Source: Syntrophorhabdaceae bacterium (GTDB lineage Bacteria; Desulfobacterota; Syntrophorhabdia; Syntrophorhabdales; Syntrophorhabdaceae). Taken from it: a stretch of DNA of 21,025 nucleotides. The notes under the pieces were generated by a model, which was not told the origin of the DNA, searched no databases, and saw only the letters and a list, made by a program, of their open reading frames with translations. How positions within the stretch are numbered: the stretch's first letter is position 1; each line of letters starts with the position of its first letter. Positions 7,454 through 15,168 of this stretch are shown piece by piece. Location of the stretch: NCBI GenBank assembly GCA_026416315.1, contig JAOAFK010000041.1:1-21025 (forward strand), in the 5' to 3' direction. A program made the translations under genes and the position numbers.

Positions 7454-8652
7454 TTCTTTCTTGCTGAATACAATAAATTTCTTATGCCTTTTACTGCCTG
7501 TCTTATTCTGTGTTCATTTTCAACAAGAGCAAACCTAATGTATCCTTCACCGTATTCACCAAATCCAATACCAGGGGATGTGGCCACCTTTGCCTCTTTT
7601 AAAAGGAGTTTAGAGAATTCCATAGAACCCATGGATGCAAAATCATCTGGTATCTTTGCCCATACAAACATGGTGGCCTTTGGTTTATCAACATGCCAGC
7701 CGTATCTTGATAGGCCCTCACATAACACATCCCTTCTTCTTCTATATTTCTCCACTATTTCTTCTACCTCTTTATCGCCCTCATTTAAGGCTATAATGGA
7801 TGCAATTTGGATGGGTTGGAACATACCATAATCAAAATAGCTTTTTATTCTACTTAAAGCGTGATTGAGTTTTTTATTACCCACAGCAAAACCCACCCTC
7901 CAGCCTGGCATACTGTAGCTTTTTGAAAGGGAATAAAACTCCACACCCACATCCTTTGCCCCTGGGACTTGGAGGAAACTCGGTGCCTTGTATCCATCAA
8001 AGACCAAATCCGCATAGGCAAGATCATGGACAACCCACAGGCGATGTTCATGGGCAAAATCCACAAGTTTTTTAAAGAAATCAATATCCACAACCTCTGT
8101 AGTGGGATTGTTGGGAAAGCTCACTATAATCATCTTTGGTTGCGGCCAAGTGGTTTTAATGGCGATATTCAATCTATCGAAGAATTCTTCCTTTGGCATA
8201 ATGGGTATAGTTCTTAAATCGCCGCCTGCAATGATAACAGAATATAGATGGATGGGATAGGCAGGGTCAGGGACAAAGACAACTTCACCCCTTGCAATGG
8301 TGGCAAGGATAAGATGGCCGATGCCTTCTTTTACACCCATACATACTGTGACCTCTGTTTCAGGGTCAACATCCACATCATATTTTCTCTTATACCAGTT
8401 TGCTATAGCGACCCTTAATTTGTATATGCCACGGGTGACAGAATAGCGGTGGTTTCTAGGGTTTCTCGCTGCCTCTATAAGCTTTGCCACGATGTATTTG
8501 GGGGTGGGTATATCAGGGTTACCCATGCCTAAATCTATGATATCCTCACCCCTTCTTCTGGCCTCAATCAAAAGATCTCTTACAATGCCTAATCCATAAG
8601 GTGGAAGTCTTGATATCCTGTAAAATTCATCCATAATAAATGAAACTAACAT
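7450..8652 (-). CDS. alaC: AlaC-type aminotransferase (alanine transaminase family, PLP-dependent)
   Basis: This is a fold-type I PLP aminotransferase closely resembling E. coli AlaC (glutamate-pyruvate aminotransferase) along its whole length: RISRLPPYGLGIVRDL, GEDIIDLGMGNPDIPTP, HDLAYADLVFDGYKAPS, EFYSLSKSYSMPGWRVGF with the PLP lysine Lys244, YRRRRDVL and SPGIGFGEYGEGYIRFAL. The related LL-diaminopimelate aminotransferase is a less likely alternative. The first ATG (8652) has no clear ribosome-binding site. The ATG at 8634 (MDEFYRI) matches where family proteins begin, so the real protein may be 394 residues. It is first in the eight-gene minus-strand run. In AlaC-hom pairs the aminotransferase is commonly annotated as an alanine or aspartate-family enzyme; its exact substrate is not shown by the sequence. 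Confidence 0.93.
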   Translation of the reverse strand: MLVSFIMDEFYRISRLPPYGLGIVRDLLIEARRRGEDIIDLGMGNPDIPTPKYIVAKLIEAARNPRNHRYSVTRGIYKLRVAIANWYKRKYDVDVDPETEVTVCMGVKEGIGHLILATIARGEVVFVPDPAYPIHLYSVIIAGGDLRTIPIMPKEEFFDRLNIAIKTTWPQPKMIIVSFPNNPTTEVVDIDFFKKLVDFAHEHRLWVVHDLAYADLVFDGYKAPSFLQVPGAKDVGVEFYSLSKSYSMPGWRVGFAVGNKKLNHALSRIKSYFDYGMFQPIQIASIIALNEGDKEVEEIVEKYRRRRDVLCEGLSRYGWHVDKPKATMFVWAKIPDDFASMGSMEFSKLLLKEAKVATSPGIGFGEYGEGYIRFALVENEHRIRQAVKGIRNLLYSARKK

Positions 8653-8688
8653 TAAAAGAGTTTATCAGTCAATATGAATGACATGTTT

Positions 8689-8716
8689 TTTATAATTTTG
8701 TTTCATTTGTTATTAA
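8689..8716 (-). promoter_or_regulatory. Possible sigma-70 promoter for the alaC-lptB operon
   Basis: On the minus strand a TTAATA element (8716-8711) is followed after 16 bp by TATAAA (8694-8689), giving a predicted transcript start near 8682 and a leader of about 30 nt. Four of six -35 bases and five of six -10 bases match consensus. The position in the divergent gap fits, but AT-rich sequence produces such matches by chance. Confidence 0.35.
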
Positions 8717-8724
8717 TTCAACCC

Positions 8725-8753
8725 TTGACACTTTGTCCATCACATTGTATCAT
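8725..8753 (+). promoter_or_regulatory. Strong sigma-70 promoter for the metallo-hydrolase/hpt gene cluster
   Basis: A perfect TTGACA (8725-8730), a 17-bp spacer and TATCAT (8748-8753, five of six bases) lie 32 bp before the ATG at 8786. The predicted start near 8760 gives a leader of about 26 nt that contains the Shine-Dalgarno-like AGTGGGGGTG (8771-8780). Confidence 0.8.
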
Positions 8754-8785
8754 CAATTATCAATTTTTTAAGTGGGGGTGAAGTC

Positions 8786-9442
8786 ATGAAGATAAAATGG
8801 TATGGCCATGCTGCTTTTAATTTAACAACAGAAGATGGGGTAAGGATTATCATAGACCCCTATCTGTCAGGGGCCTTTGGAGGTGCATTATCATATGGCA
8901 AGATTCAGGATGAAGCGGACATTGTCCTTACAAGTCATGACCACGATGACCATAACTACACAAAAGATATTAAAGGTAAATTTGTCATAGTAAATAGCGC
9001 TGGCCAGACATCCATAAAAGGTATAAATATAAGGGCAATACCTTCTTTCCATGACCCATCAAAAGGAAATGAAAGGGGGAAAAATTTAATATTTGTTATA
9101 GAGGCAGAGGGATTAAAGGTTACCCATGTGGGCGATTTGGGTCATACCCTTGGAAAAGATACAATAAAGGAAATTGGTGCCATAGATATACTTCTTGTAC
9201 CTGTAGGTGGTTTTTATACCATAGACCCAAAAGAGGCCACAAAGGTGATGGAGGATTTAAAACCAGCCGTGACGATACCCATGCATTTCAAGACAGAAAA
9301 ATGTAATTTCCCCATAGTATCAGTAGATGAATTCATAAAAAACAAAAAACATGTGAAAAAATTGAACACATCAGAGGTGGTTTATAAAAAAGACACACTG
9401 CCGAAAGAGCCAGAAATAGTTGTTTTGAAATATGCACTGTAA
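8786..9442 (+). CDS. UlaG-type metallo-beta-lactamase-fold metal-dependent hydrolase (UPF0173-like)
   Basis: The 218-residue protein has the metallo-beta-lactamase fold of the small UPF0173/UlaG-like hydrolases. It begins MKIKWYGHAAFNL, as these proteins typically do, followed by the metal motif SHDHDDHNY (H51-x-H53-x-D55-H56), a later ligand region in VTHVGDLGHTLG, and PMHFKTEKC near the C-terminus. The substrate is unknown for most of the family. It is the first gene after a strong promoter and is followed 11 bp later by hpt. The start is supported by a purine-rich site (GGGGGTGAAG) just upstream. The fold is clear and the physiological role is not. Confidence 0.92.
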   Translation: MKIKWYGHAAFNLTTEDGVRIIIDPYLSGAFGGALSYGKIQDEADIVLTSHDHDDHNYTKDIKGKFVIVNSAGQTSIKGINIRAIPSFHDPSKGNERGKNLIFVIEAEGLKVTHVGDLGHTLGKDTIKEIGAIDILLVPVGGFYTIDPKEATKVMEDLKPAVTIPMHFKTEKCNFPIVSVDEFIKNKKHVKKLNTSEVVYKKDTLPKEPEIVVLKYAL

Positions 9443-9453
9443 ATGACTAAAAG

Positions 9454-9981
9454 ATGCTGAAAAAATATATCAACAGAGATGAGATAGCCGAGATTGTAAA
9501 AAGGCTTGCATCACAGTTAGAAAAAGATTATAGAGATGAGGAAATTGTTTTTGTCTGCCTTCTAAAAGGGGCATTTATGTTTACTTCGGATCTGATAAGG
9601 CACATAAAAAATCCGACCTGTGTGGATTTTATAAGGGCTGCATCCTACGGAAATAAAATGGAATCATGCGGTAAGGTCACTATAACAAAAGACCTTGAAA
9701 TTGACATAGAGGGTAGACATGTGATAATTGTTGAAGACATAGTAGATTCAGGCCTAACTCTCCAATATATAAAAGACATGCTTCTTAAAAGAAAACCTAA
9801 ATCATTAAAGATATGTACCCTCCTCGATAAAAAGCCACGGAGACAGACCGATATTAAAATAGATTATGTGGGAAAGGAGATCGAGGATGTTTTCGTAGTG
9901 GGCTATGGAATAGATTATGCAGAAAGATATAGAAATCTACCGGATATTTATTATGTTGAAAATGAAAATGAGGTTTTATGA
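9454..9981 (+). CDS. hpt: Hypoxanthine phosphoribosyltransferase
   Basis: Hpt salvages hypoxanthine (and often guanine) to the nucleotide using PRPP. The 175-residue length fits the bacterial family. Visible motifs are VFVCLLKGAFMFTSDLIRHI (33-51), DFIRAASYGNKMESCGKV, the PRPP-binding loop VIIVEDIVDSGLTL (90-103) and KIDYVGKEIEDVFVVGYGIDYAERYRNLPDI near the C-terminus. It starts 11 bp after the hydrolase gene with only a weak AAAAG-type ribosome-binding site, so translation may depend on coupling to the upstream gene. A 52-bp gap with no evident terminator separates it from the flavodoxin-like gene. Confidence 0.96.
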   Translation: MLKKYINRDEIAEIVKRLASQLEKDYRDEEIVFVCLLKGAFMFTSDLIRHIKNPTCVDFIRAASYGNKMESCGKVTITKDLEIDIEGRHVIIVEDIVDSGLTLQYIKDMLLKRKPKSLKICTLLDKKPRRQTDIKIDYVGKEIEDVFVVGYGIDYAERYRNLPDIYYVENENEVL

Positions 9982-10021
9982 TGTCAATTGGCAAAAACTT
10001 AATTAAGAATAACACCATTTC

Positions 10022-10029
10022 GGAGGTGA
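10022..10029 (+). promoter_or_regulatory. Strong Shine-Dalgarno site GGAGGTGA
   Basis: GGAGGTGA complements the 16S rRNA 3' end over eight bases and ends 4 nt before the ATG at 10034. It fixes the start of the flavodoxin-like gene and is much stronger than the sites of its neighbours. Confidence 0.85.
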
Positions 10030-10033
10030 CATA

Positions 10034-10516
10034 ATGCAGATACTCATCATGTACTATTCAAGGGGAGGAAATACAAAAAAACTTGCCGAAGCCATTGCAA
10101 AAGGTGTAAACGAGGTGGAAGGTGTAAACTGTGTGATAAAATCAACAAAGGAAATTACAAAAGATGATTTTTTAAATTCACAAGGCATTATAGCAGGCTC
10201 ACCTGTTTATTTTGGTTCTATGGCATCTGAATTAAAAGAGGTATTTGATAGATTTGTAGGCATAAGAAAGCAGATGGAGGGAAAGGTAGGGGCTGCCTTT
10301 GCCACATCCGGGGATGCCACAGGTGGAAAAGAAACGACAATTTTCTCCATAATACAGGCATTTTTAATATACGGTATGGTTGTGGTGGGCGACCCTATGG
10401 ATGCCACAGGGCATTATGGTGTTGCCTGTACAGGTGCACCGGATGAAAAAACAATTTTGAATGCCAAAAAATTAGGCAGAAGGGTGGCATCTCTTGTAAA
10501 AAAACTCTGGTCTTAA
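10034..10516 (+). CDS. Flavodoxin-fold protein, WrbA/NAD(P)H:quinone oxidoreductase-like
   Basis: This 160-residue single-domain flavoprotein has the FMN phosphate loop YYSRGGNTKKLA (8-19), then AGSPVYFGSMASELKEVFDRF and FATSGDATGGKETT, which correspond to the FMN isoalloxazine-contacting loops of WrbA-type proteins. E. coli WrbA is about 198 residues, so this is a shorter member. Such proteins reduce quinones or act as flavodoxin-like electron carriers; which applies here cannot be read from the sequence. A strong ribosome-binding site suggests high expression. It is followed 19 bp later by the isochorismatase-family gene. Confidence 0.88.
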   Translation: MQILIMYYSRGGNTKKLAEAIAKGVNEVEGVNCVIKSTKEITKDDFLNSQGIIAGSPVYFGSMASELKEVFDRFVGIRKQMEGKVGAAFATSGDATGGKETTIFSIIQAFLIYGMVVVGDPMDATGHYGVACTGAPDEKTILNAKKLGRRVASLVKKLWS

Positions 10517-10535
10517 TTTTAAAAACAAGGTCTTT

Positions 10536-11093
10536 ATGAAAAAACCGGAGGATAAGAAATATTTAATAGAAAGAAAAGATTGTCTCATTGTGTTAATCGA
10601 TTTTCAGGAAAGGCTTATGCCTGTTATTTACAACAAGGAAAATGTCTTAAAAAATGCTGTGAGGCTTACTCAATTTTCAAAAATAGTAAATATTCCAGTT
10701 ATAATCACAGAACAGGAGAGATTGGGCGAAACTGTGCCTGAATTAAAAAATGAACTAAAGGATATTAAAGCCATCAACAAAATCCATTTTAACTGCTTTG
10801 AAAGCGCTGTGTTTACTGATACAGTAAAACAACATAAAAGACATACCCTGATAATTGCTGGGGTTGAGGCACATATCTGTGTTGCCCAAACGGCCCTATG
10901 GGGTATTTCAAACTATAATGTCCATGTTATAGAAGACGCGATTTCTTCAAGAACAGAGGCCAACTGCAAGGCAGCTATTGAGAGGATGAGACAGGCTGGC
11001 ATCATCATTTCCACCACAGAAATGTTTATATATGAAATACTCAAAAAGGCAGGCACTGAAGAATTCAAGGCGAGCCTTCACCTTGTTAAGTAA
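10536..11093 (+). CDS. Isochorismatase-family cysteine hydrolase
   Basis: The 185-residue protein has the complete catalytic triad of the isochorismatase-like superfamily: Asp22 in VLIDFQERL, Lys82 in INKIHFNCF and the nucleophile Cys115 in GVEAHICVAQTAL. Substrates in this superfamily include isochorismate, nicotinamide and N-carbamoyl compounds. The hepta-motif around IDFQERLMPVI resembles the YcaC-like/hydrolase branch of unknown substrate, so no substrate is assigned. It is the last gene of the plus-strand cluster. An AAGG-type ribosome-binding site lies just before the ATG. No terminator is evident after it; the 38-bp gap to the convergent lipoprotein gene contains the parS-like site. 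Confidence 0.9.
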   Translation: MKKPEDKKYLIERKDCLIVLIDFQERLMPVIYNKENVLKNAVRLTQFSKIVNIPVIITEQERLGETVPELKNELKDIKAINKIHFNCFESAVFTDTVKQHKRHTLIIAGVEAHICVAQTALWGISNYNVHVIEDAISSRTEANCKAAIERMRQAGIIISTTEMFIYEILKKAGTEEFKASLHLVK

Positions 11094-11100
11094 ATATTTT

Positions 11101-11116
11101 TATTTCACGTGGAACA
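11101..11116. promoter_or_regulatory. Candidate parS site (ParB-binding centromere element)
   Basis: TATTTCACGTGGAACA matches the widely conserved parS consensus TGTTTCACGTGAAACA at 14 of 16 positions. The CACGTG core and both flanking half-site bases are intact, and the GGAACA arm is a known variant in other proteobacteria. It sits between two convergent genes. I saw no second copy and no parA/parB in the window. Confidence 0.7.
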
Positions 11117-11131
11117 TTTAATGGGTGATTT

Positions 11132-12346
11132 CTAATTTTTCAGGTATACAAGGTCTGTGGGTGAAAAATTACCGCCTTTTTTTACCTTAGCCCAGCTTGC
11201 ATCAACGCCAAAAAGCTCTGAAATCTCAATCTCTCCTTTATATTTACCCCTTACCTTACCAAGGGGGGTGTTTGTTTTTTCATCAATAATCTGTTCACCG
11301 GGAGAATAAACTTCAAGGATATTACCTATTTCCAATCCGGACAATCTTCCAGCATTTATATAAACTTTTTCTTTATCTAAAGAGGCAATTCTTGCATGCC
11401 AGTCCAGCATGAGTATGGCCTTTAAAAGATCCTCTGCAATGACCTCAATGGCCAGATCAATTGCCTTTATCTTTGCCTTTTCAGAGCTCAGATCCCCACT
11501 TTCTTTTGTAAGGGAAACAGGGTTTCTTCCAGAGAGTTGTTTTAACATTAAACCTGTGTCTGTATTGTATATTTCAAGGGTTATCTTTGATATGGCAAAA
11601 GACACCTCTTTTGTCTCTTTACCCTCAATTTTACTGGAACTTGAATATATGTCATTAAGCACACCTTTTACTATGGCCTGGATACCGTATAGTTCGTTTA
11701 ATAGTTTCATATTATTCTGATTTGTTATTTTATCGTTTATATTTAAAGTAGCGGGATCAACACATATGATTGCGCCTGTGCTTTCAAGGCGTGATATTAA
11801 TCTTCTTGTAGCAAGCTCACCTATCTGTTCATCCTTGTAATTTGTCTGGTCCTCAATGGGAAGGATTATAACGCGCCTTCTCATTTTTGGTGATGGATAG
11901 CTAAAAGGTATGGGAGTAAAGGCCTGAATGTATCCAAAACCAGGAGAAAAGGGGCTAATTTGTGTGGGATAGACAACTTGAGGGGCAATATTTCTTTTTT
12001 TCAATTCTTCTTCTAATTTTGCTATCCTTGAGGTCAATTCATCCCTTTCCTTTTTCTGTGCAGCAGATACCAATGATTGGAGAATGCCGGGCGAGTATTG
12101 ATCCTTCCTTACCCAGATGTATTCTGGCTCATTGGGTATCAACATATATTTTCTGTTTCTTGCATATATATATTCAACGCCATCTATTACCTTGATATCT
12201 CCAGGCTTTGGCTCAGTATCCTCTAACTTTTCTGTCTTCTCCTTGGCAGCTGTATCTTTATCTTTCTTTTTTGAAAATATTGAGCCGCAGCTCACTAATA
12301 AAAAAAACGAAAGAAGTATGCATAATAAAAATTTAAACTTTTTCAT
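11132..12346 (-). CDS. CsgG/FlgT-like outer-membrane lipoprotein of unknown function
   Basis: The 404-residue protein starts with a lipoprotein signal (MKKFKFLLCILLSFFLLVSC, lipobox Cys20, Gly at +2). A charged linker follows, then a short coiled coil (about 90-117, rich in Glu and Lys). A CsgG/LpoB-like domain comes next: RRRVIILPIEDQTNYKDEQIG, TRRLISRLESTGAIICVD and GIQAIVKGVLNDI. The C-terminal region (about 320-404, KVYINAGRLSGLEIGNILEVYS, then EISELFGVDASWAKV) resembles the FlgT C-terminal beta domain. Proteins of this kind act in secretion, flagellar or envelope assembly, but the specific role is unknown. The start is set by the signal peptide. No ribosome-binding site is present, and a consensus promoter lies directly upstream. 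Confidence 0.88.
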   Translation of the reverse strand: MKKFKFLLCILLSFFLLVSCGSIFSKKKDKDTAAKEKTEKLEDTEPKPGDIKVIDGVEYIYARNRKYMLIPNEPEYIWVRKDQYSPGILQSLVSAAQKKERDELTSRIAKLEEELKKRNIAPQVVYPTQISPFSPGFGYIQAFTPIPFSYPSPKMRRRVIILPIEDQTNYKDEQIGELATRRLISRLESTGAIICVDPATLNINDKITNQNNMKLLNELYGIQAIVKGVLNDIYSSSSKIEGKETKEVSFAISKITLEIYNTDTGLMLKQLSGRNPVSLTKESGDLSSEKAKIKAIDLAIEVIAEDLLKAILMLDWHARIASLDKEKVYINAGRLSGLEIGNILEVYSPGEQIIDEKTNTPLGKVRGKYKGEIEISELFGVDASWAKVKKGGNFSPTDLVYLKN

Positions 12347-12356
12347 AGCAAAAAGG

Positions 12357-12386
12357 ATTATAAAGCATATGGGTAAAAAATGTCAA
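12357..12386 (-). promoter_or_regulatory. Perfect-consensus sigma-70 promoter giving a near-leaderless lipoprotein mRNA
   Basis: On the minus strand TTGACA (12386-12381) and TATAAT (12362-12357) are both perfect, with an 18-bp spacer. Only 10 bases separate the -10 box from the ATG at 12346, so a start 6-9 nt downstream leaves a 5' leader of about 2-5 nt. Confidence 0.8.
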
Positions 12387-12416
12387 ATATATAAAAAAGA
12401 AGCCCATACACTTTTT

Positions 12417-12446
12417 TTACCATTATTTTATCATTAATGATATACT
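12417..12446 (+). promoter_or_regulatory. Possible sigma-70 promoter for larA-oxidase pair
   Basis: TTACCA (12417-12422), an 18-bp spacer and TATACT (12441-12446) lie 19 bp before the ATG of the larA gene. The predicted start near 12453 leaves a short leader with AAGGG (12455-12459) as ribosome-binding site. The -10 is good and the -35 is weak. Confidence 0.5.
12429..12442. promoter_or_regulatory. 14-bp perfect palindrome, candidate operator
   Basis: TATCATTAATGATA is perfectly self-complementary and lies between the proposed -35 and -10 boxes of the larA promoter, touching the first two bases of the -10. The position suits a repressor site. Similar palindromes arise about once per window by chance, so it is tentative. 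Confidence 0.4.
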
Positions 12447-12465
12447 TTCCCTGTAAGGGTATGAC

Positions 12466-13752
12466 ATGATAGTCCATATGCAATATGGAAAATCAGGGCT
12501 TGATATAGAACTCGATGATGCCTGGGATATAACTATTATAAAGAAAAAACAGATGCCTATACTTTCGGATCCTGTGTCTGCTTTGAGGGAAAGCCTTTAC
12601 AATCCTGTGGGCGCATTACCCATAGATAGGCTCGTTGCAGGAAAAAAAACGGTCTGTATTGTAATCTGCGATAATACAAGGCCTGTTCCAAATAATATTT
12701 TACTGCCAACCATAGTAGAAGAACTGCTTAGGGTAGGTGTTCATAAGGATCACATCATGTTATTGATAGCCACAGGCCTTCACAAACCAACAGAGAAAGA
12801 GGAATTAAAAGAAATTATTGGAAAAAATGAGCTACTTAATAGCTTTAAAATCTATAACCATTTAGGCCGTGTGGAGGAGGAACATGTATTTCTTGGAAAA
12901 ACAAAGGACGATATACCTGTAAAGATCGACAGGCGTTTTATACAGGCAGATATGAGAATTGTAGTAGGCCTTGTAGAACCCCATTTTATGGCAGGATACT
13001 CCGGTGGCAGAAAGCTTATAGCGCCGGGAATTGCCCATGAGGACACGATACGGCACATACATGCACCCGTGATACTTGAGTTGTTAGGTGTTGATAATTG
13101 CATCATTGAAGGTAATCCCCTTCATGAAATATTAGTTGAGATAGCCCGCATGGCAGGTGAGTGCTATGGGGTAAACACTGTAATTGATGAAGCCCGTCAA
13201 GTCTCTTTTATTAATTTCGGGGATGTTATTGAGGCCCATCTAAAGGCAGTGGCATATGCCCGTCAGTTTATGGAAATTGAAATAAATAAAAGATTTCCTG
13301 TAGTTCTAACAAGCGGGGCCGGTTACCCCCTTGATAAAAATTACTATCAGACTGTAAAAGGTATGGTGGCAGCCCTTAACATCATTGAGCCAGGAGGAAA
13401 TCTCTTTATTGTATCCCAGTGTTCAGAGGGTATGGGCTCTAATGAGTTTATTGCTTCACAGAAAAAACTTTGCGAGTTAGGCATAAAAGGATTTATGGAT
13501 AGCATATCTAAAAAGACCTATGCAGATATAGATGAATGGGAGACAGAAATGCTTGTAAAGGCCTTAAAGACATGCCATATCTTTTTATACAGTACAGGAA
13601 TTACAGAAAAATACAGACCCTTTACATGTGTTAAAAATATAGATGACATAAATTATAAGCTGAAAAGGTGCATGGAAGGTATGAAAGATAAAAGGCTCGC
13701 TGTCATACCAGAAGGCCCGTATGTGGTTCCTGTATACAAAGAGATTGCTTAA
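12466..13752 (+). CDS. larA: LarA-family nickel-pincer-dependent 2-hydroxyacid racemase
   Basis: LarA enzymes racemise lactate or related 2-hydroxy acids using a nickel pincer cofactor tethered to a lysine. The 428-residue length matches L. plantarum LarA (424). Key residues line up with it: Arg72 in CDNTRP, His106 in ATGLH, His173 in GLVEPHFMAGYSGGRKLIAPG with the cofactor-bearing Lys183, His199 and Lys298 in QTVKGM. LarA homologues differ in substrate (lactate, malate, phenyllactate, gluconate and others), so lactate is the default and not proven. It is followed 12 bp later by a GlcD-type oxidase, which suggests conversion of the other enantiomer to the D-form before oxidation. The cofactor genes larB, larC and larE are not in this window. 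Confidence 0.92.
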   Translation: MIVHMQYGKSGLDIELDDAWDITIIKKKQMPILSDPVSALRESLYNPVGALPIDRLVAGKKTVCIVICDNTRPVPNNILLPTIVEELLRVGVHKDHIMLLIATGLHKPTEKEELKEIIGKNELLNSFKIYNHLGRVEEEHVFLGKTKDDIPVKIDRRFIQADMRIVVGLVEPHFMAGYSGGRKLIAPGIAHEDTIRHIHAPVILELLGVDNCIIEGNPLHEILVEIARMAGECYGVNTVIDEARQVSFINFGDVIEAHLKAVAYARQFMEIEINKRFPVVLTSGAGYPLDKNYYQTVKGMVAALNIIEPGGNLFIVSQCSEGMGSNEFIASQKKLCELGIKGFMDSISKKTYADIDEWETEMLVKALKTCHIFLYSTGITEKYRPFTCVKNIDDINYKLKRCMEGMKDKRLAVIPEGPYVVPVYKEIA

Positions 13753-13764
13753 AAGGAGAAAACC

Positions 13765-15168
13765 ATGCATTATGACATTGAAAGTTTTGTTGATATAGCA
13801 AAAACATTTCTCAGGCATGACCAGATCATTACAGAAAAAGAAGGCCTTTCTCACTTTTCATATGATGCCACTGAAATTCGCTCTATACCCCATGTGGTGG
13901 TTCTTCCAGAATCTACAGAGGAAGTATCAAAAATTATGCGCTGTGCCTATGACCTTGAGATACCCGTAACACCCCAGGGAGGCAGAACAGGTCTTTCAGG
14001 CGGTGCCATACCTGTTGTGGGTGGGATTGTCTTGTCACTCGTTAAGATGAACAGGATTCTTGAAATAGATACAAAAAACCTTCAGATAGTGGTAGAGCCT
14101 GGCGTTGTGGCCGCTGATTTACAGGGGACACTAAAGGGATATAATCTATTTTTCCCACCGGATCCTTCAAGTACTGTGGAGAGCACCATCGGAGGAAATG
14201 TGGCAGAGAATGCAGGTTATACAAGGGCTGTGAAATATGGTGTAACCCGGGATTATATATTGGGGCTTGAAGCAGTATTGCCTGACGGAACGATAATAAA
14301 TGTAGGTGGCCATACTGTTAAAAATGTTACAGGTTATGACCTTGTGGCACTGATTACTGGTTCAGAAGGCACCCTTGCTGTGATCACAAAGATAATCTGT
14401 AAGGTATTGCCCATGCCACGCATCAGAAGAACATGCATTGTTTATATGGATGACCTTATTGGAGCGGGTGATTTTGTTGTATCCATCTTTGAGAAAGGCA
14501 TTACCCCCTGTGCCATAGAGTTGATGGATAATTATTGTATAAACTGTGTTGCGGACTACCTTCCATCAGGAGAGGCCTTAAGAAGGGATGCAGAGGTGCT
14601 TGTCCTTGTTGAAATAGACGGTCATCATGAGGTTGCAATTTTTGATGAGGCAAAAGACATCATTGATCTTGCCAATAAAAATCGCCACACCATAGAGTCA
14701 AGACTTGCAAAAGATGAAATGGAGGCTGAAAAATTCTGGAGGATCAGAAGGGATACACTTCCAGCGCTAAAGGCAAAGGGGAAAGACCATCTTGAGGCAG
14801 ATGTGGTTGTGCCCCGTTATAAATTAACCTTTTTAATTCAGGCTATAAAGGAAATCGAAAGATCCCATATTGTAAAGATAGCCACTTTCGGTCATGCCGG
14901 TGATGGAAATCTCCATGTGACCATTCAATACAGAAAAGGAAACTTTAAAGAAACTGAAGATGCATATACTGTCCTTGAAGAGGTTTATAAAAAGACAATC
15001 TCTATGGGTGGAAAACTCACAGGGGAACATGGTGTAGGCATTACCGTAAAAAATTATTTAAATCTTCAGATGTCAAAGGAAGAGATAGAACTCATGAAGC
15101 GCATAAAAATGGCCTTTGACCCGAAGGGACTTTTAAATCCCAAAAAAGTTTTTCCTGACCACCTATAA
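13765..15168 (+). CDS. GlcD/D-lactate dehydrogenase-type FAD-linked oxidase
   Basis: This 467-residue flavoenzyme of the PCMH/vanillyl-alcohol-oxidase superfamily oxidises D-lactate or glycolate to the 2-oxo acid. The FAD-binding half shows TPQGGRTGLSGGAIPV, FFPPDPSS, TIGGNVAENAGYTRAVKYG and LITGSEGTL. The C-terminal oxidase half shows IRRDTLPALKAKGK, ATFGHAGDGNLHVTI, GGKLTGEHGVGITVKNYL and DPKGLLNPKKVFPD. The length and order match GlcD and bacterial D-lactate dehydrogenase (cytochrome or EtfAB-linked types), and no Fe-S partner follows it here. An AAAAGGAG ribosome-binding site precedes the ATG, and the gene is 12 bp after larA. D-lactate is favoured over glycolate because of that neighbour. 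Confidence 0.92.
   Translation: MHYDIESFVDIAKTFLRHDQIITEKEGLSHFSYDATEIRSIPHVVVLPESTEEVSKIMRCAYDLEIPVTPQGGRTGLSGGAIPVVGGIVLSLVKMNRILEIDTKNLQIVVEPGVVAADLQGTLKGYNLFFPPDPSSTVESTIGGNVAENAGYTRAVKYGVTRDYILGLEAVLPDGTIINVGGHTVKNVTGYDLVALITGSEGTLAVITKIICKVLPMPRIRRTCIVYMDDLIGAGDFVVSIFEKGITPCAIELMDNYCINCVADYLPSGEALRRDAEVLVLVEIDGHHEVAIFDEAKDIIDLANKNRHTIESRLAKDEMEAEKFWRIRRDTLPALKAKGKDHLEADVVVPRYKLTFLIQAIKEIERSHIVKIATFGHAGDGNLHVTIQYRKGNFKETEDAYTVLEEVYKKTISMGGKLTGEHGVGITVKNYLNLQMSKEEIELMKRIKMAFDPKGLLNPKKVFPDHL

Noticed and set aside
8634..8652. Two possible starts for the aminotransferase (8652 and 8634)
   Set aside because: Neither has a clear ribosome-binding site; I kept the longer frame and noted that 8634 fits the family better.
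8644..8672. TTGACT element (minus strand, 8672-8667) as a -35 box for alaC
   Set aside because: The sequence 17 bp downstream reads TTAGTT, which is a poor -10; the TTAATA/TATAAA pair is better.
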